NCBI RefSeq assembly: GCF_000299335.2
Contig: NZ_CP004387.1
Location: 992,001-1,056,000 of the forward strand
Direction of reading: 5' to 3'
DNA length: 64,000 nt
Origin: Isoalcanivorax pacificus W11-5
GTDB taxonomy: Bacteria > Pseudomonadota > Gammaproteobacteria > Pseudomonadales > Alcanivoracaceae
Shown: in pieces, positions 7,866 to 16,696 of the stretch
Layout: the number at the start of each line of letters is the position of its first letter
Position numbering within the stretch: position 1 is the stretch's first letter
Translations under genes and position numbers: made by a program
The notes under the pieces: generated by a model
Database searches by the model: none
What the model was told of the DNA's origin: nothing
Seen by the model: only the letters and a program-made list of their open reading frames with translations

Positions 7866-9350
7866 ATGGCGCGTTCAGTCGTCACGGAAGCGGTCGCGCT
7901 GGAAGGCCGCGCCCCACAGGGCTGGTCCGAGCCAAGGCTGGCTCATGTAGGTGGGTTCACGGCGCTGGAAGAGGAGCTGGATTATCGCATCGGCACGGCC
8001 GAGATACGTGGCCGCGTACCGGCGTCGGTGCGTGGCACTTTTTTTCGCATCGGGCCGGGTCGTAACAGCCTGGGCGGGCAGAAATTTGGCCATTGGTTCG
8101 ACGGCGACGGCATGCTGCACGCGCTCACCTTCACCGACGAAGGGGCCTGGTATCGCAACCGCTATGTGCGTACGCCCAAGTATGTGCGCGAGACAGCGGC
8201 GCAACAGGTGCGCTGCCGCAGCTTCGGGCACAACGCACCGGGCGGCTGGCTGAAGAACATTGGCCGGCCGCCGGCCAATTGCGCCAATACCAGCATGGTC
8301 TGGCACGGTGACCGTCTGCTGGCGCTCTGGGAAGGTGGCCGTCCCTGGGAAGTGGACCCGGTGTCGCTGGCGACGGTGGGGGAGTGTGATTACGGCGGCC
8401 GTCTGCGCCCGTGGGAGCCGTTCAGCGCCCATGGCAGCGTGCATCCGAATGGCTGCTACTACAATCACGGCGTCTCGATGGGGCTGACCGGGCCGCGCAT
8501 TAATCTGTACGAGGTCAGCCCGGCGGGCCGGTTGCAGCGCAAGTCGCATTTCCGCATAGACCGGCTGGCATTCGTCCACGACGCCGGTATGTCGGCGCGC
8601 TACAAGGTGTTCCTGGTGCATCCGCTCGGGCTGGGCAACCCGCTGCCCTTCATGCTGGGCCTGAAGGCCTTTGACGAGTGCGTTGAGTTCCGCCCGGAGT
8701 GGGGCATGAAGGCCTACGTGGTGTCGCTGGAAACCCTGGCGGTGGAGCGGGTCTTCGAGCTGCCCCCGTTTGCCGTGTTTCACCTGGGTAACTGCCGCGA
8801 GCGCGGCGATGAACTGGTGCTGGAACTGGTGCGGTTCGAGGATTATGCCGTGGCCGAGGCGCTGCGCAACGTATTCACCTGCGACGCCTCACAGGGCGGG
8901 CAGCCCTGGCAGCTGCGCCTGAACCTGCGCACGGGCCAGGTGGCCGGGCAACCCCTGCCGATGGCGGCGAGCTGTGAATTCCCGCAATGGGACCTGCGTT
9001 ACAGTGCGGGCGAAAGCCGCTATCTGTACTCGGCCGCCATCGCCGACAACGGCACGCCGGGCTTCTTCAACGCCATTCAGCGGCTGGATACCGAAACCGG
9101 CGCGGTGACGCTGCATGACCTGGGGCCGGGCCGCTTCACCTCCGAGGCGGTGTTCGTGGCCGAGGGACAGGCCGAGGGCGACGGATATCTGTGTGCGGTG
9201 GTGTATGATGCGCGCAATCACCGCAGTGAAGTGCTGCTGCTGGATGCCCGCAGTGCAGCGCTGGAGGAAGTGGCGGCGGTGCCGCTGCGTCACCACGTGC
9301 CGTTCGGCTTCCACTGCGGCTATACTTCACGGGCTTTCCTGCCCGCCTGA
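7866..9350 (+). CDS. Carotenoid cleavage oxygenase (RPE65/CCD family)
   Basis: A 494-aa non-haem iron dioxygenase that cleaves carotenoids or other conjugated alkenes. Segments typical of the seven-bladed propeller are present: FRIGPGRNSLGG, FDGDGMLHAL, NTSMVWHGDRLLALWEGG. The four iron-binding histidines are visible as H189 (SAHGSVHP), H238 (VHDAGMS), H306 (VFHLGN) and H483 (FGFHCGY). The start at 7866 is chosen because GGGAGG lies five bases upstream; an ATG at 7842 would add eight residues without a good site. It stands alone on the plus strand, divergent from the aldo/keto reductase and close to a CrtI-like gene, so a polyene-related local pathway is possible. No carotenoid synthesis genes are in the window. 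Confidence 0.92.
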   Translation: MARSVVTEAVALEGRAPQGWSEPRLAHVGGFTALEEELDYRIGTAEIRGRVPASVRGTFFRIGPGRNSLGGQKFGHWFDGDGMLHALTFTDEGAWYRNRYVRTPKYVRETAAQQVRCRSFGHNAPGGWLKNIGRPPANCANTSMVWHGDRLLALWEGGRPWEVDPVSLATVGECDYGGRLRPWEPFSAHGSVHPNGCYYNHGVSMGLTGPRINLYEVSPAGRLQRKSHFRIDRLAFVHDAGMSARYKVFLVHPLGLGNPLPFMLGLKAFDECVEFRPEWGMKAYVVSLETLAVERVFELPPFAVFHLGNCRERGDELVLELVRFEDYAVAEALRNVFTCDASQGGQPWQLRLNLRTGQVAGQPLPMAASCEFPQWDLRYSAGESRYLYSAAIADNGTPGFFNAIQRLDTETGAVTLHDLGPGRFTSEAVFVAEGQAEGDGYLCAVVYDARNHRSEVLLLDARSAALEEVAAVPLRHHVPFGFHCGYTSRAFLPA

Positions 9351-9390
9351 GACAGCCTGCATGACCCTGCCCGGAACCCCGCCAAAGCGC

Positions 9391-9419
9391 TTGTTTTACA
9401 CGGGGTGCTTGGGTAGAAT
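9391..9419 (+). promoter_or_regulatory. Sigma-70 promoter of rplM-rpsI
   Basis: TTGTTT (9391-9396) and TAGAAT (9414-9419) are separated by 17 bp. The start point would fall about 70 bp upstream of rplM, leaving a leader. No other gene lies between this and rplM. Confidence 0.6.
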
Positions 9420-9496
9420 TCGCGCTCTCTTGCCCGGTGGTCGGCCACCGGTGGGTCGTATTTACCCGTAAACTCCTGAATTTGGGAAAGAATTTC

Positions 9497-9925
9497 ATGA
9501 AAACCTTCAGCGCCAAACCGGACAGCGTAAAGCGCGACTGGTATGTGGTGGACGCTTCCGGCAAAACGCTGGGCCGCCTGGCCAGCGAAATTGCCACGCG
9601 TCTGCGCGGCAAGCACAAGCCGGAATACACACCGCACGTTGACACCGGTGATTACATCGTTGTGATCAACGCTGAAAAGATCGGTGTTACTGGCAAGAAA
9701 GCCAGCGACAAGATGTACTACCGCCACAGTGGCTTCCCGGGTGGTATCAAGGAAGCCAACTTCGAAACCCTGATTGCCAAAAAGCCGGAGCAAGTGCTGG
9801 AGCTGGCCGTGAAAGGCATGATGCCGCGCACCCCGCTGGGTCGCGCCATGCTGGGCAAGCTGAAGGTGTATGCCGGCGGCGAACATCCTCACACTGCGCA
9901 GCAGCCGCAGTCACTGGACATCTAA
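9497..9925 (+). CDS. rplM: 50S ribosomal protein L13
   Basis: Ribosomal large-subunit protein of 142 aa, the standard length. It begins [20 protein letters not shown] and contains [46 protein letters not shown] and ends near [11 protein letters not shown], all conserved in L13. The start at 9497 is supported by a GGGAAAG stretch just upstream and by family alignment; an in-frame ATG at 9437 would add a non-conserved tail. It precedes rpsI by ten bases, the usual rplM-rpsI operon, expressed from the promoter at 9391. Confidence 0.99.
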   Translation: MKTFSAKPDSVKRDWYVVDASGKTLGRLASEIATRLRGKHKPEYTPHVDTGDYIVVINAEKIGVTGKKASDKMYYRHSGFPGGIKEANFETLIAKKPEQVLELAVKGMMPRTPLGRAMLGKLKVYAGGEHPHTAQQPQSLDI

Positions 9926-9935
9926 GGGGTAACTG

Positions 9936-10331
9936 ATGGCAACTGCAGCAAGCAACTACGGCACTGGCCGCCGCAAGACCTCCTCGGCGCGTGTGTTCCT
10001 GCGCCAGGGCAATGGCCAGATCGTCGTCAACGGTCGTCCGCTGGACGAGTACTTCGGCCGCGAAACCGCCCGCATGGTGGTGCGTCAGCCGCTGGAACTG
10101 GTGGAAATGACCGAGCGTTTCGACATCCTGGTCACGGTTGAAGGTGGTGGCACCACCGGTCAGGCCGGCGCCATCCGTCACGGTATCACCCGTGCGCTGA
10201 TCGAATATGATGAAGCGCTGCGTTCGTCGCTGCGTCGCGCCGGGTATGTGACCCGCGATGCCCGCGAAGTCGAGCGGAAGAAAATCGGCCTGCACAAAGC
10301 GCGCAAGCGTCCGCAGTTCTCCAAGCGTTAA
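9936..10331 (+). CDS. rpsI: 30S ribosomal protein S9
   Basis: Ribosomal small-subunit protein of 131 aa. It contains [15 protein letters not shown] and [16 protein letters not shown] near the start, [18 protein letters not shown] in the middle and the C-terminal tail [11 protein letters not shown], which in the family reaches the peptidyl-tRNA in the P site. It follows rplM by ten bases with a GGGGTAA ribosome site in between, and is followed by a strong terminator, so rplM-rpsI is a closed two-gene operon. Confidence 0.99.
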   Translation: MATAASNYGTGRRKTSSARVFLRQGNGQIVVNGRPLDEYFGRETARMVVRQPLELVEMTERFDILVTVEGGGTTGQAGAIRHGITRALIEYDEALRSSLRRAGYVTRDAREVERKKIGLHKARKRPQFSKR

Positions 10332-10350
10332 TACGCTGCGTGTGGCCCAA

Positions 10351-10380
10351 AAAGCCCAGTCCTTTGGCTGGGCTTTTTTT
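10351..10380 (+). terminator. Rho-independent terminator after rpsI
   Basis: AAAGCCCAG and CTGGGCTTT form the stem around an eight-base loop, followed by seven Ts. It lies 20 bp after the rpsI stop. Confidence 0.93.
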
Positions 10381-10426
10381 ATGGTCAAATCAGCCATTTA
10401 TCGCCGCTCTGACGGCCTGAATCCGG

Positions 10427-10455
10427 TTGTCAGTACCGGGCTTTTTCTTTACCAT
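10427..10455 (+). promoter_or_regulatory. Candidate promoter of petABC
   Basis: TTGTCA (10427-10432) and TACCAT (10450-10455) with exactly 17 bp between. It lies between the rpsI terminator and petA, about 90 bp before the petA start. Confidence 0.5.
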
Positions 10456-10545
10456 TTGCGGCGCCTTATTCCGCCCGGAACGTAGGGTCTTTCATCCTGC
10501 GTTGACCGAACCACCCGAGCGTGGGATCCAGGGGAGATCATCTCG

Positions 10546-11139
10546 ATGAGTAAAGACGGCGTAAACACCAGCCGGCGTACCTTTCTGATTGGCCTGACAT
10601 CCGCTGTCGGTGCCGTGGGCGCAGTCGGTGTTGCAGTTCCCTTTGTTAAGTCCTGGCTGCCCAGTGCCCGTGCCGAAAACGCCGGCGCCCCTGTGCAGAT
10701 CGATATCAGCAAACTCGAAGAAGGCCAGCGCGTGGTGCGTGAGTGGCGTGGCCAGCCGGTATGGGTGGTGCGTCGCAGCAAGGAAATGCTGGAAGGGCTG
10801 GACAAGCTGGCTACCGAAGAAGTGCTGTCGGATCCGGAATCCAGCAACACCAATCAGCAGCCGGATTACGCTCAGAACCAGTATCGTTCGATCAAGCCGG
10901 AAGTGCTGGTGCTGATCGGTACCTGTACTCACCTGGGCTGCTCGCCGACCTATACACCGCAACCGACGGTGCAACTGGAGTTTGGTGGCTTCTTCTGCCC
11001 CTGCCACGGTTCCATGTTCGATTTCGCGGGACGGGTCTATCGCAGTGTGCCGGCGCCGACCAACCTGGTTGTGCCGCCACATTCCTACCTCAGCGACGCC
11101 GTTATCATCATTGGCTCTGAAGAAGGGGAGACCGCGTGA
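10546..11139 (+). CDS. petA: Ubiquinol-cytochrome c reductase, Rieske iron-sulfur subunit
   Basis: Rieske protein of the cytochrome bc1 complex, 197 aa; passes electrons from ubiquinol to cytochrome c1 on the periplasmic face. The N-terminus carries a twin-arginine motif (SRRTFLIG, R10-R11) and the transmembrane anchor, so it is Tat-exported. The [2Fe-2S] ligands are in CTHLGC (C127, H129, C132) and CPCHGS (C151, C153, H154); C132 and C153 form the usual disulfide. It heads petABC, whose reading frames overlap by a few bases. All key residues are present. Confidence 0.98.
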   Translation: MSKDGVNTSRRTFLIGLTSAVGAVGAVGVAVPFVKSWLPSARAENAGAPVQIDISKLEEGQRVVREWRGQPVWVVRRSKEMLEGLDKLATEEVLSDPESSNTNQQPDYAQNQYRSIKPEVLVLIGTCTHLGCSPTYTPQPTVQLEFGGFFCPCHGSMFDFAGRVYRSVPAPTNLVVPPHSYLSDAVIIIGSEEGETA

Positions 11140-12434
11140 TGGGGATGATCAAGGGTGCAGTGGACTGGGTTGATGCCCGTCTGCCGGTGGTCAATGCCTT
11201 CAAAAAGCACATGTCGGAGTATTACGCGCCGAAGAATTTCAACTTCTGGTACTACTTCGGTGTGCTGTCTCTGGTGGTGCTGGTCAACCAGCTGCTCACC
11301 GGTATCTGGCTGACCATGTTCTATTCGCCCTCCGATGCGTTCGCGTCGGTGGAATACATCATGCGCGACGTCCAGTTCGGCTGGCTGATCCGCTACATGC
11401 ACGCGGTCGGCGCCTCCGCCTTCTTCGCTGTGGTGTATCTGCACATGTTCCGTGGCCTGCTGTACGGTTCGTACAAGCCACCGCGCGAGCTGGTGTGGAT
11501 TTTCGGCATGATGATCTATCTCGCGCTGATGGCCGAAGGTTTCCTCGGTTATGTGCTGCCCTGGGGCAACATGTCCTACTGGGGCGCGCAGGTGATCATT
11601 TCCCTGGCCGAAGCGATTCCGTTCCAGGTGTTGCCGTTCGTGGACGGCACCGAAGCGGCCGCCATGGGCGAGGCGCTGACCACCTGGGTGCGTGGTGACT
11701 ACCTGCTCTCCGAAGCCACCGTGAACAAGTTCTTCGCACTGCACGTGGTGGCGATTCCGCTGGTGCTGGTGGCGCTGGTGGTGCTGCACATCCTGGCGCT
11801 GCACGAAGTGGGTTCCAACAACCCGGACGGCGTCGAGATCAAGAAAAACAAGGACGAGAACGGCATTCCGAAAGACGGCATTCCGTTCCACCCGTACTAC
11901 ACCGTGAAAGACCTGGTCGGCGTGGTGGTGTTCCTGATGGTGTTCGCCGTGGTGCTGTTCTTCTTCCCCGATGGCGGCGGCTATTTCATCGAGCGTCCGA
12001 ACTTCACCCCGGCAAACCCGCTGGCGACGCCGGATCACATCGCACCGGTGTGGTACTATGGGCCGTACTACGCGATGCTGCGGGCGACCACCTTCAGCTT
12101 CCTGTTCGACGCCAAGACCTGGGGCATGATCATCATGGGCGGCGCGATTGCCATCCTGTTCGTGGTGCCCTGGCTGGACCGTCATCCGGTCAAGTCGATC
12201 CGCTACAAAGGCATGCTGAGCAAGGTCACCCTGATGCTGTTCGCGCTGTTCTTCCTGGTGCTGGGCTTCCTGGGGACACAGCCTGCCAATAACAGCTTCC
12301 TGGGCATCAGCTTCACCGGCTGGGCACAGATTGGCACCTTCTATTACTTCATCTTCTTCCTGGTGATCCTGCCGTTTGGTCACCGCTTTGAGAAGTCGAA
12401 ACCAGTTCCGGATCGGGTTACGGGAGGCCACTGA
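11139..12434 (+). CDS. petB: Ubiquinol-cytochrome c reductase, cytochrome b subunit
   Basis: Membrane core of the bc1 complex, holding two b haems and the Qo and Qi quinone sites. The sequence has the expected helices, with paired histidines in RYMHAVGASAFF and FALHVVAIPLVLV, the PWGNMSYWGAQV segment of the Qo site, and the conserved PDH..PVWYYGPYYAMLRA region. The ATG at 11139 shares one base with the petA stop (TGATG); an in-frame GTG three bases earlier is also possible. The 431-aa length is that of the non-fused cytochrome b, with b6 and subunit IV parts in one chain. The stop overlaps the petC start. Confidence 0.97.
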   Translation: MGMIKGAVDWVDARLPVVNAFKKHMSEYYAPKNFNFWYYFGVLSLVVLVNQLLTGIWLTMFYSPSDAFASVEYIMRDVQFGWLIRYMHAVGASAFFAVVYLHMFRGLLYGSYKPPRELVWIFGMMIYLALMAEGFLGYVLPWGNMSYWGAQVIISLAEAIPFQVLPFVDGTEAAAMGEALTTWVRGDYLLSEATVNKFFALHVVAIPLVLVALVVLHILALHEVGSNNPDGVEIKKNKDENGIPKDGIPFHPYYTVKDLVGVVVFLMVFAVVLFFFPDGGGYFIERPNFTPANPLATPDHIAPVWYYGPYYAMLRATTFSFLFDAKTWGMIIMGGAIAILFVVPWLDRHPVKSIRYKGMLSKVTLMLFALFFLVLGFLGTQPANNSFLGISFTGWAQIGTFYYFIFFLVILPFGHRFEKSKPVPDRVTGGH

Positions 12435-13087
12435 TGAAAAAGCTGGTTGTATTGCTGCTCAGTTGCCTGCCGGTCCTGGCATTTGCCGCCGGTGGTCATA
12501 ACGAACACGTGGTGCATGCGCCGATCAACCTGCAGGACAAGGTGTCCAAGCAGCGTGGTGCGCAACTGTTCGTCAACTATTGCATGGGCTGTCATTCGCT
12601 GGAGTACCAGCGTTATGGCCGCATGGCGGATGATCTGGGTATTCCGCGCGAACTGGTGATGGAGCACATGAACTTCACCAGCGAGCAGATTGGCGACCAG
12701 ATGAACAACGCCATGCCGAAGGACGAGGCATCCACCTGGTTTGGCGCGGCGCCGCCGGACCTGACCATGGTGTCCCGTCTGCGTACGCCTGACTGGCTGT
12801 ATTCCTATCTGATCAGCTTCTACCCGGACGACAGCCGTCCGTACGGCTACAACAACCACGTGTTCCCGTCCGTGGGTATGCCGCACGTCATGGCTGATCT
12901 GCAGGAAGAACTGAGCGAGGAAGACTTCAAGCAGGCGATGCTGGATATCACCCACTTCCTGACCTACACCGCCGAGCCGGTGCAGCTCGAACGTGAGCGT
13001 CTGGGGGTCTATGTGCTGGTGTTCCTGTTCATCCTCCTGATTCCGGCGTATCTGCTGAAGAAGGAATACTGGAAGGACGTGGAGTAA
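12434..13087 (+). CDS. petC: Ubiquinol-cytochrome c reductase, cytochrome c1 subunit
   Basis: A 217-aa periplasmic haem protein with an N-terminal signal peptide (hydrophobic to about residue 18, AFA before AGGH) and a C-terminal membrane anchor at about residues 190-210 followed by KKEYWKDVE. Haem is attached at CMGCH (C50, C53, H54) and the distal ligand is probably the methionine in SVGMPHVMADL. Start and petB stop overlap as TGATG, indicating coupled translation. It completes the three-subunit bc1 complex and would pass electrons to soluble or membrane cytochrome c. Confidence 0.97.
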   Translation: MKKLVVLLLSCLPVLAFAAGGHNEHVVHAPINLQDKVSKQRGAQLFVNYCMGCHSLEYQRYGRMADDLGIPRELVMEHMNFTSEQIGDQMNNAMPKDEASTWFGAAPPDLTMVSRLRTPDWLYSYLISFYPDDSRPYGYNNHVFPSVGMPHVMADLQEELSEEDFKQAMLDITHFLTYTAEPVQLERERLGVYVLVFLFILLIPAYLLKKEYWKDVE

Positions 13088-13126
13088 GTTTCACGCACTT
13101 CCGGCGCGAAACAGGGTAACCTTGCC

Positions 13127-13149
13127 AACGCCCGGCTCTGCCGGGCGTT
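13127..13149. terminator. Strong hairpin after petC
   Basis: AACGCCCGGC and GCCGGGCGTT form a 10-bp perfect stem with a three-base loop, 40 bp after the petC stop. There is no clear T-run after it, so it may be a weak or Rho-assisted terminator, or a 3' mRNA stabiliser. Confidence 0.55.
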
Positions 13150-13239
13150 GTGTCTGGCCCGGGGGCTTAATCCCGGCCGGCGCAGCGGTTATCCTGTTTC
13201 TTGTCTTTTTTATCACCCTGTCGCGGGAGACGACTCACC

Positions 13240-13878
13240 ATGGGCGTTGTTACCAAGCGTTCCTCGATGACCTTCTTTTCCAACCCACGGGACCATTACA
13301 GCCATCGGGTCCGTATCGTGCTGGCTGAGAAAGGGGTCACCGTCGATATCGTTGATGTGGACGACAACAACAAGCCGGAAGACCTGGCTTCGCTGAATCC
13401 CTACAACGAAGTGCCGACTCTGGTGGACCGCGAGCTGACGCTGTTTCAGTCGAACGTCATCATGGAATACCTTGACGAGCGTTTTCCGCATCCGCCGTTG
13501 CTGCCGGTGTACCCGGTGGCGCGTGCCCAGAGCCGTCTGTTGATCCACCGTATCGAGCGAGACTGGTGTGTCCATGTGGATGCCATTGCCGCCGGTGTGG
13601 AGAAAGAGGCCGAACTGAACAAGCGTCGCAAAGAGCTGCGAGACGGTCTGACCAGCATTGCTCCGCTGTTCAATGAAAAGCCGTTCTTCATGAACGACGA
13701 GTTCACCCTGGTGGATTGCACGATTGCACCGATCCTGTGGCGCCTGGCGTCGCTGGGTATCGAGCTGCCGGCCAAGCAATGCAAGCCGCTGCTGGACTAT
13801 GCCGAGCGCGTGTTCAAGCGTGACAGCTACCAGGCCAGCCTGTCCGAACAGGAACGGGAAATGCGCAACCCGCTGTAA
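13240..13878 (+). CDS. sspA: Stringent starvation protein A
   Basis: RNA-polymerase-associated protein with a glutathione-S-transferase fold but no GST activity in characterised members; it helps stationary-phase and acid-stress expression. The 212-aa product begins [20 protein letters not shown] and has [32 protein letters not shown] and [19 protein letters not shown], closely following Pseudomonas SspA. GGGAGA lies nine bases before the start. In many gammaproteobacteria it follows petABC and precedes sspB, as here. Confidence 0.96.
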   Translation: MGVVTKRSSMTFFSNPRDHYSHRVRIVLAEKGVTVDIVDVDDNNKPEDLASLNPYNEVPTLVDRELTLFQSNVIMEYLDERFPHPPLLPVYPVARAQSRLLIHRIERDWCVHVDAIAAGVEKEAELNKRRKELRDGLTSIAPLFNEKPFFMNDEFTLVDCTIAPILWRLASLGIELPAKQCKPLLDYAERVFKRDSYQASLSEQEREMRNPL

Positions 13879-13909
13879 GGCGGGTTGTGCTGCATCCAGA
13901 GGAGGGCCA

Positions 13910-14293
13910 ATGTCAGCCATGACCCCTAACAGACCGTATCTGATTCGCGCGGTCTATGAGTGGATCTGTGACAACGGCCTGACCACCCACCTGCTGGTGG
14001 ATGCGGAATACCCCGGGGTGCATGTGCCGCGGGAGTTCATCAATAACGGCCAGATCGTGCTGAATGTTGCTCCGGCGGCAGTGCAGCAGTTTGTGGCCGG
14101 CAATGACCTGATCAGCTTCTCGGCCCGGTTCAGCGGCCGCCCGATGCAGATCGAGATACCGGTCAATGCCGTGCTGGCGGTATTCGCCCGCGAAAATGGC
14201 GAAGGTATGGCGTTTGAACCGACGCCGCCGAGCGATCCCGAGCCGACCCCGGAACCGGAAGGCGGGCGGCCGTCCCTGAAAGTCGTCAAATAG
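13910..14293 (+). CDS. sspB: ClpXP protease specificity-enhancing factor SspB
   Basis: A 127-aa adaptor that binds ssrA-tagged proteins and delivers them to ClpXP. The N-terminal domain is recognisable from RPYLIRAVYEWICDNGLTTH and LVDAEYPGVHVP; IVLNVAPAAV and FSARFSGRP follow. The acidic, proline-rich linker leads to a C-terminal GGRPSLKVVK, the short tail that docks on the ClpX N-domain. GGAGGG precedes ATG 13910; an alternative ATG at 13919 is possible. It follows sspA by 31 bp and is probably co-transcribed. Confidence 0.97.
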   Translation: MSAMTPNRPYLIRAVYEWICDNGLTTHLLVDAEYPGVHVPREFINNGQIVLNVAPAAVQQFVAGNDLISFSARFSGRPMQIEIPVNAVLAVFARENGEGMAFEPTPPSDPEPTPEPEGGRPSLKVVK

Positions 14294-14614
14294 ATTTCCT
14301 GTTCGTCTGCTGTGCACTCTCTGTCTGAAGCGGCTCCCGGCCTTCCCTGGCTCTCTTTGTGGTTAGCGGCAGGACCCACTGTCTGCCGTACCTGTGTGGA
14401 TGGCCGGCGTGCCGTCGGGCAGGCGTTGCACAACAGCTTGTCCGCGCGAAGCAGGTCGCTTCACGTCTCCGCCCAATAGGGGTATCGTGTCGGCCTGCCG
14501 CAACCCGCCTTCATACGGTCGTCCGCCTGCCGGGAGCAGGGCGATACGCGGGTGTTTCTGTGGCGAGATAACAGACCCGGCGCTTGCCGTTTTCTTTTTT
14601 CGGAGCTGTTCTGC
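14294..14614. other. Intergenic region between sspB and the sulfatase-fold gene
   Basis: About 320 bp with no open frame that looks like a protein on either strand. A short inverted repeat CGGCAG/CTGCCG occurs near 14370-14390. No tRNA-like or riboswitch-like pattern was recognised. It should hold the promoter of the next gene, but I cannot point to a convincing -35/-10 pair. Confidence 0.5.
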
Positions 14615-16627
14615 ATGTTGTCGAGACTTTCTCCCCGTGTGCGCATGCTGCTGACCCTGGTGCTGGCTGTGTCTGCCGTACTGGTACTGCTGCGTATCGG
14701 TTTCCTGTTGTACTTCCTCCGGCCCCAGGCCGAAATGCATGGCGATGCCCTGTCCCAGGCGTTCTGGATTGGTGTCCGCTTTGACCTGAGGCTGGCGCTG
14801 CTGGTGATGCTGCCGGTGGCAGTGATCAGTTTCCTGCCCTGGCCGCTGCGGCTGCGCGACAGCCGCATCGCCGGTGCGCTGATGATTGCCTGGCTGGTGC
14901 TGGCCTCGCTGGGGCTGTCGCTGTTCTATATCGCTGACTTTGCCCACTTTGCCTACCTGGGCGAGCGTATCAACGTCACCGTGCTGGAATTCTTCAAGGA
15001 CCAGCGCGATTCCATGGCGATGGTCTGGCAGACCTACCCGGTGGTGCGCCTGTTGCTGGTGCTGGCGGTGATGGGGTTCGTTGGCTATCGCTTCGCACGC
15101 TTCCTGTTGAACCGTTATCGCAGCCAGCCCTGGCCTGAGTACCGCTGGTACACGCGCCTGGCCATTGTCGGTGTATGCGTGGCGCTGTTCTGCGTCGGCA
15201 TTATCGGCAAGGTCACCAGCGTGGTGCCGCTGCGCTGGAGCAACGCCTTTTTCTCCGGCAACGTGCAGATCTCCTCGCTGGGACTGAACCCGGTGGTGTA
15301 CTTTTTCGACACCTACACCAACCAGGGCAAATCGTTCGACCGGGAGAAGGTGGCCGAACACTACGACCAGATTGCGTCCTACCTGGGCGTGACTGAGCGT
15401 GACCCGGAGAATCTCTCTTTCGTTCGCCAGGTACCGGGCAACGACAGCGGCCGCCGTCCCAACGTGGTGTTCATCATGCTGGAATCGCTGGGTGCCAACC
15501 GCCTGGGCCTGTACGGCAACCCGACCGGCGCCACGCCGCATCTGGATGCGCTGGCCAAGAATGACAGCCTGTTCTTCCCGCGTTTCATGGTGCCGGCCAG
15601 CGGTACCGCGCGCACGGTATTCGGTATCGTGACCAGCATTCCGGATGTGGCCTGGGGCGGCTCCACCTCCTCGCGCAATCCGCTGATCATTGACCAGTAC
15701 ACGCTGGTGAATGAGTTCAAGGACTACCACAAGCTGTACTTCATTGGCGGTGACGCCGGCTGGGCCAATATCCGCGGCCTGCTGGAGCACAACATTGATG
15801 GCCTGGAGCTGTGGGAACAGAAGGATTACGACGCCCCCACGGTCGATGTATGGGGTATCTCCGACCGTGAACTGTTCAAGGCAGCGCACAAGCGTGCCAG
15901 TGAGGCGGCGAAGGATGGCCCGTTCGTGATGTTTATCCAGACCGCTGCGAACCACCGGCCCTATACCATCCCGGTCGATGACTCCGGTTTCGAATACAAG
16001 ACGCCGGACATGGACTGGCTGGGCAAATACACCTGGCAGGACCATGGCCAGTACAACGCCGCGCGGCTGCTGGATTTCAATATCAACTTCTACCTGAACG
16101 AGCTGGTGCCCGGTTCAGCCTACGACGGCAACACGATCTTTGTGCTGTACGGCGACCACAACACCCGGGGCACCTTCGGCCAGCATATGGGCTGGACTGA
16201 GCACCTGGGGCTGGATGGCTATCACGTGCCGCTCATCATCCATGCGCCGGGCCTGATCGATGAGGCAAGGGAAATGGAGATGAACGCCAGCCTGGTGGAC
16301 ATTCTGCCGACCACGCTGGCACTGGCCGGCCTGCCGTATGAGAACCGCACCATGGGCCGCAACCTGTTGCAGGCTGATCCGGACTGGAACTATGTGACGG
16401 TGTTCGGCGGCGACCGCAGTGTAAGGCCCTATATCGGTCTGGTGGGCCCGGAGCATTACCTGCAGATGTACTACGACGGCGATCAGGCGCGCCTGTATTC
16501 GCAGATCGAGCCGTCGCTGGAGAACGAGTTGTCCGAGGCCCTGCCGGAGAAGAAGGCAGAGTTGAAATCGCTGCTGGAAGGGTTGTACGAAACCCAGCGT
16601 TATATGCTGTATCACAATAAGAAGTGA
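14615..16627 (+). CDS. LTA synthase family sulfatase-fold membrane protein
   Basis: A 670-aa inner-membrane protein with about five N-terminal membrane helices and a large C-terminal alkaline-phosphatase-like domain. The domain starts at RRPNVVFIMLESLGANRLGL; the nucleophile is probably the threonine in PASGTARTVFGI, and YGDHNTRG supplies later metal ligands. In Gram-negatives this family includes phosphoglycerol transferases and phosphoethanolamine transferases rather than true lipoteichoic acid synthases, so it most likely moves a phospholipid head group onto a periplasmic glycan or lipid. The start at 14615 has GGAG nine bases upstream; an ATG at 14552 would add 21 residues. It is monocistronic with its own terminator. 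Confidence 0.85.
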   Translation: MLSRLSPRVRMLLTLVLAVSAVLVLLRIGFLLYFLRPQAEMHGDALSQAFWIGVRFDLRLALLVMLPVAVISFLPWPLRLRDSRIAGALMIAWLVLASLGLSLFYIADFAHFAYLGERINVTVLEFFKDQRDSMAMVWQTYPVVRLLLVLAVMGFVGYRFARFLLNRYRSQPWPEYRWYTRLAIVGVCVALFCVGIIGKVTSVVPLRWSNAFFSGNVQISSLGLNPVVYFFDTYTNQGKSFDREKVAEHYDQIASYLGVTERDPENLSFVRQVPGNDSGRRPNVVFIMLESLGANRLGLYGNPTGATPHLDALAKNDSLFFPRFMVPASGTARTVFGIVTSIPDVAWGGSTSSRNPLIIDQYTLVNEFKDYHKLYFIGGDAGWANIRGLLEHNIDGLELWEQKDYDAPTVDVWGISDRELFKAAHKRASEAAKDGPFVMFIQTAANHRPYTIPVDDSGFEYKTPDMDWLGKYTWQDHGQYNAARLLDFNINFYLNELVPGSAYDGNTIFVLYGDHNTRGTFGQHMGWTEHLGLDGYHVPLIIHAPGLIDEAREMEMNASLVDILPTTLALAGLPYENRTMGRNLLQADPDWNYVTVFGGDRSVRPYIGLVGPEHYLQMYYDGDQARLYSQIEPSLENELSEALPEKKAELKSLLEGLYETQRYMLYHNKK

Positions 16628-16644
16628 TGCCGCGATAAAACAAG

Positions 16645-16672
16645 AAAAGCGCCGGAGTATCGGCGCTTTTTT
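16645..16672. terminator. Bidirectional terminator
   Basis: AAAAGCGCCG and CGGCGCTTTT form a perfect 10-bp stem with a six-base loop, with As before and Ts after. It serves the sulfatase-fold gene and the convergent dolP operon. Confidence 0.95.
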
Positions 16673-16696
16673 TATGGGGTGCGTGCAATGAAGCGG

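Noticed and set aside
14294-14614. Possible tRNA or small RNA between sspB and the sulfatase-fold gene
   Set aside because: Short hairpins only; no cloverleaf, T-loop or terminator pattern.
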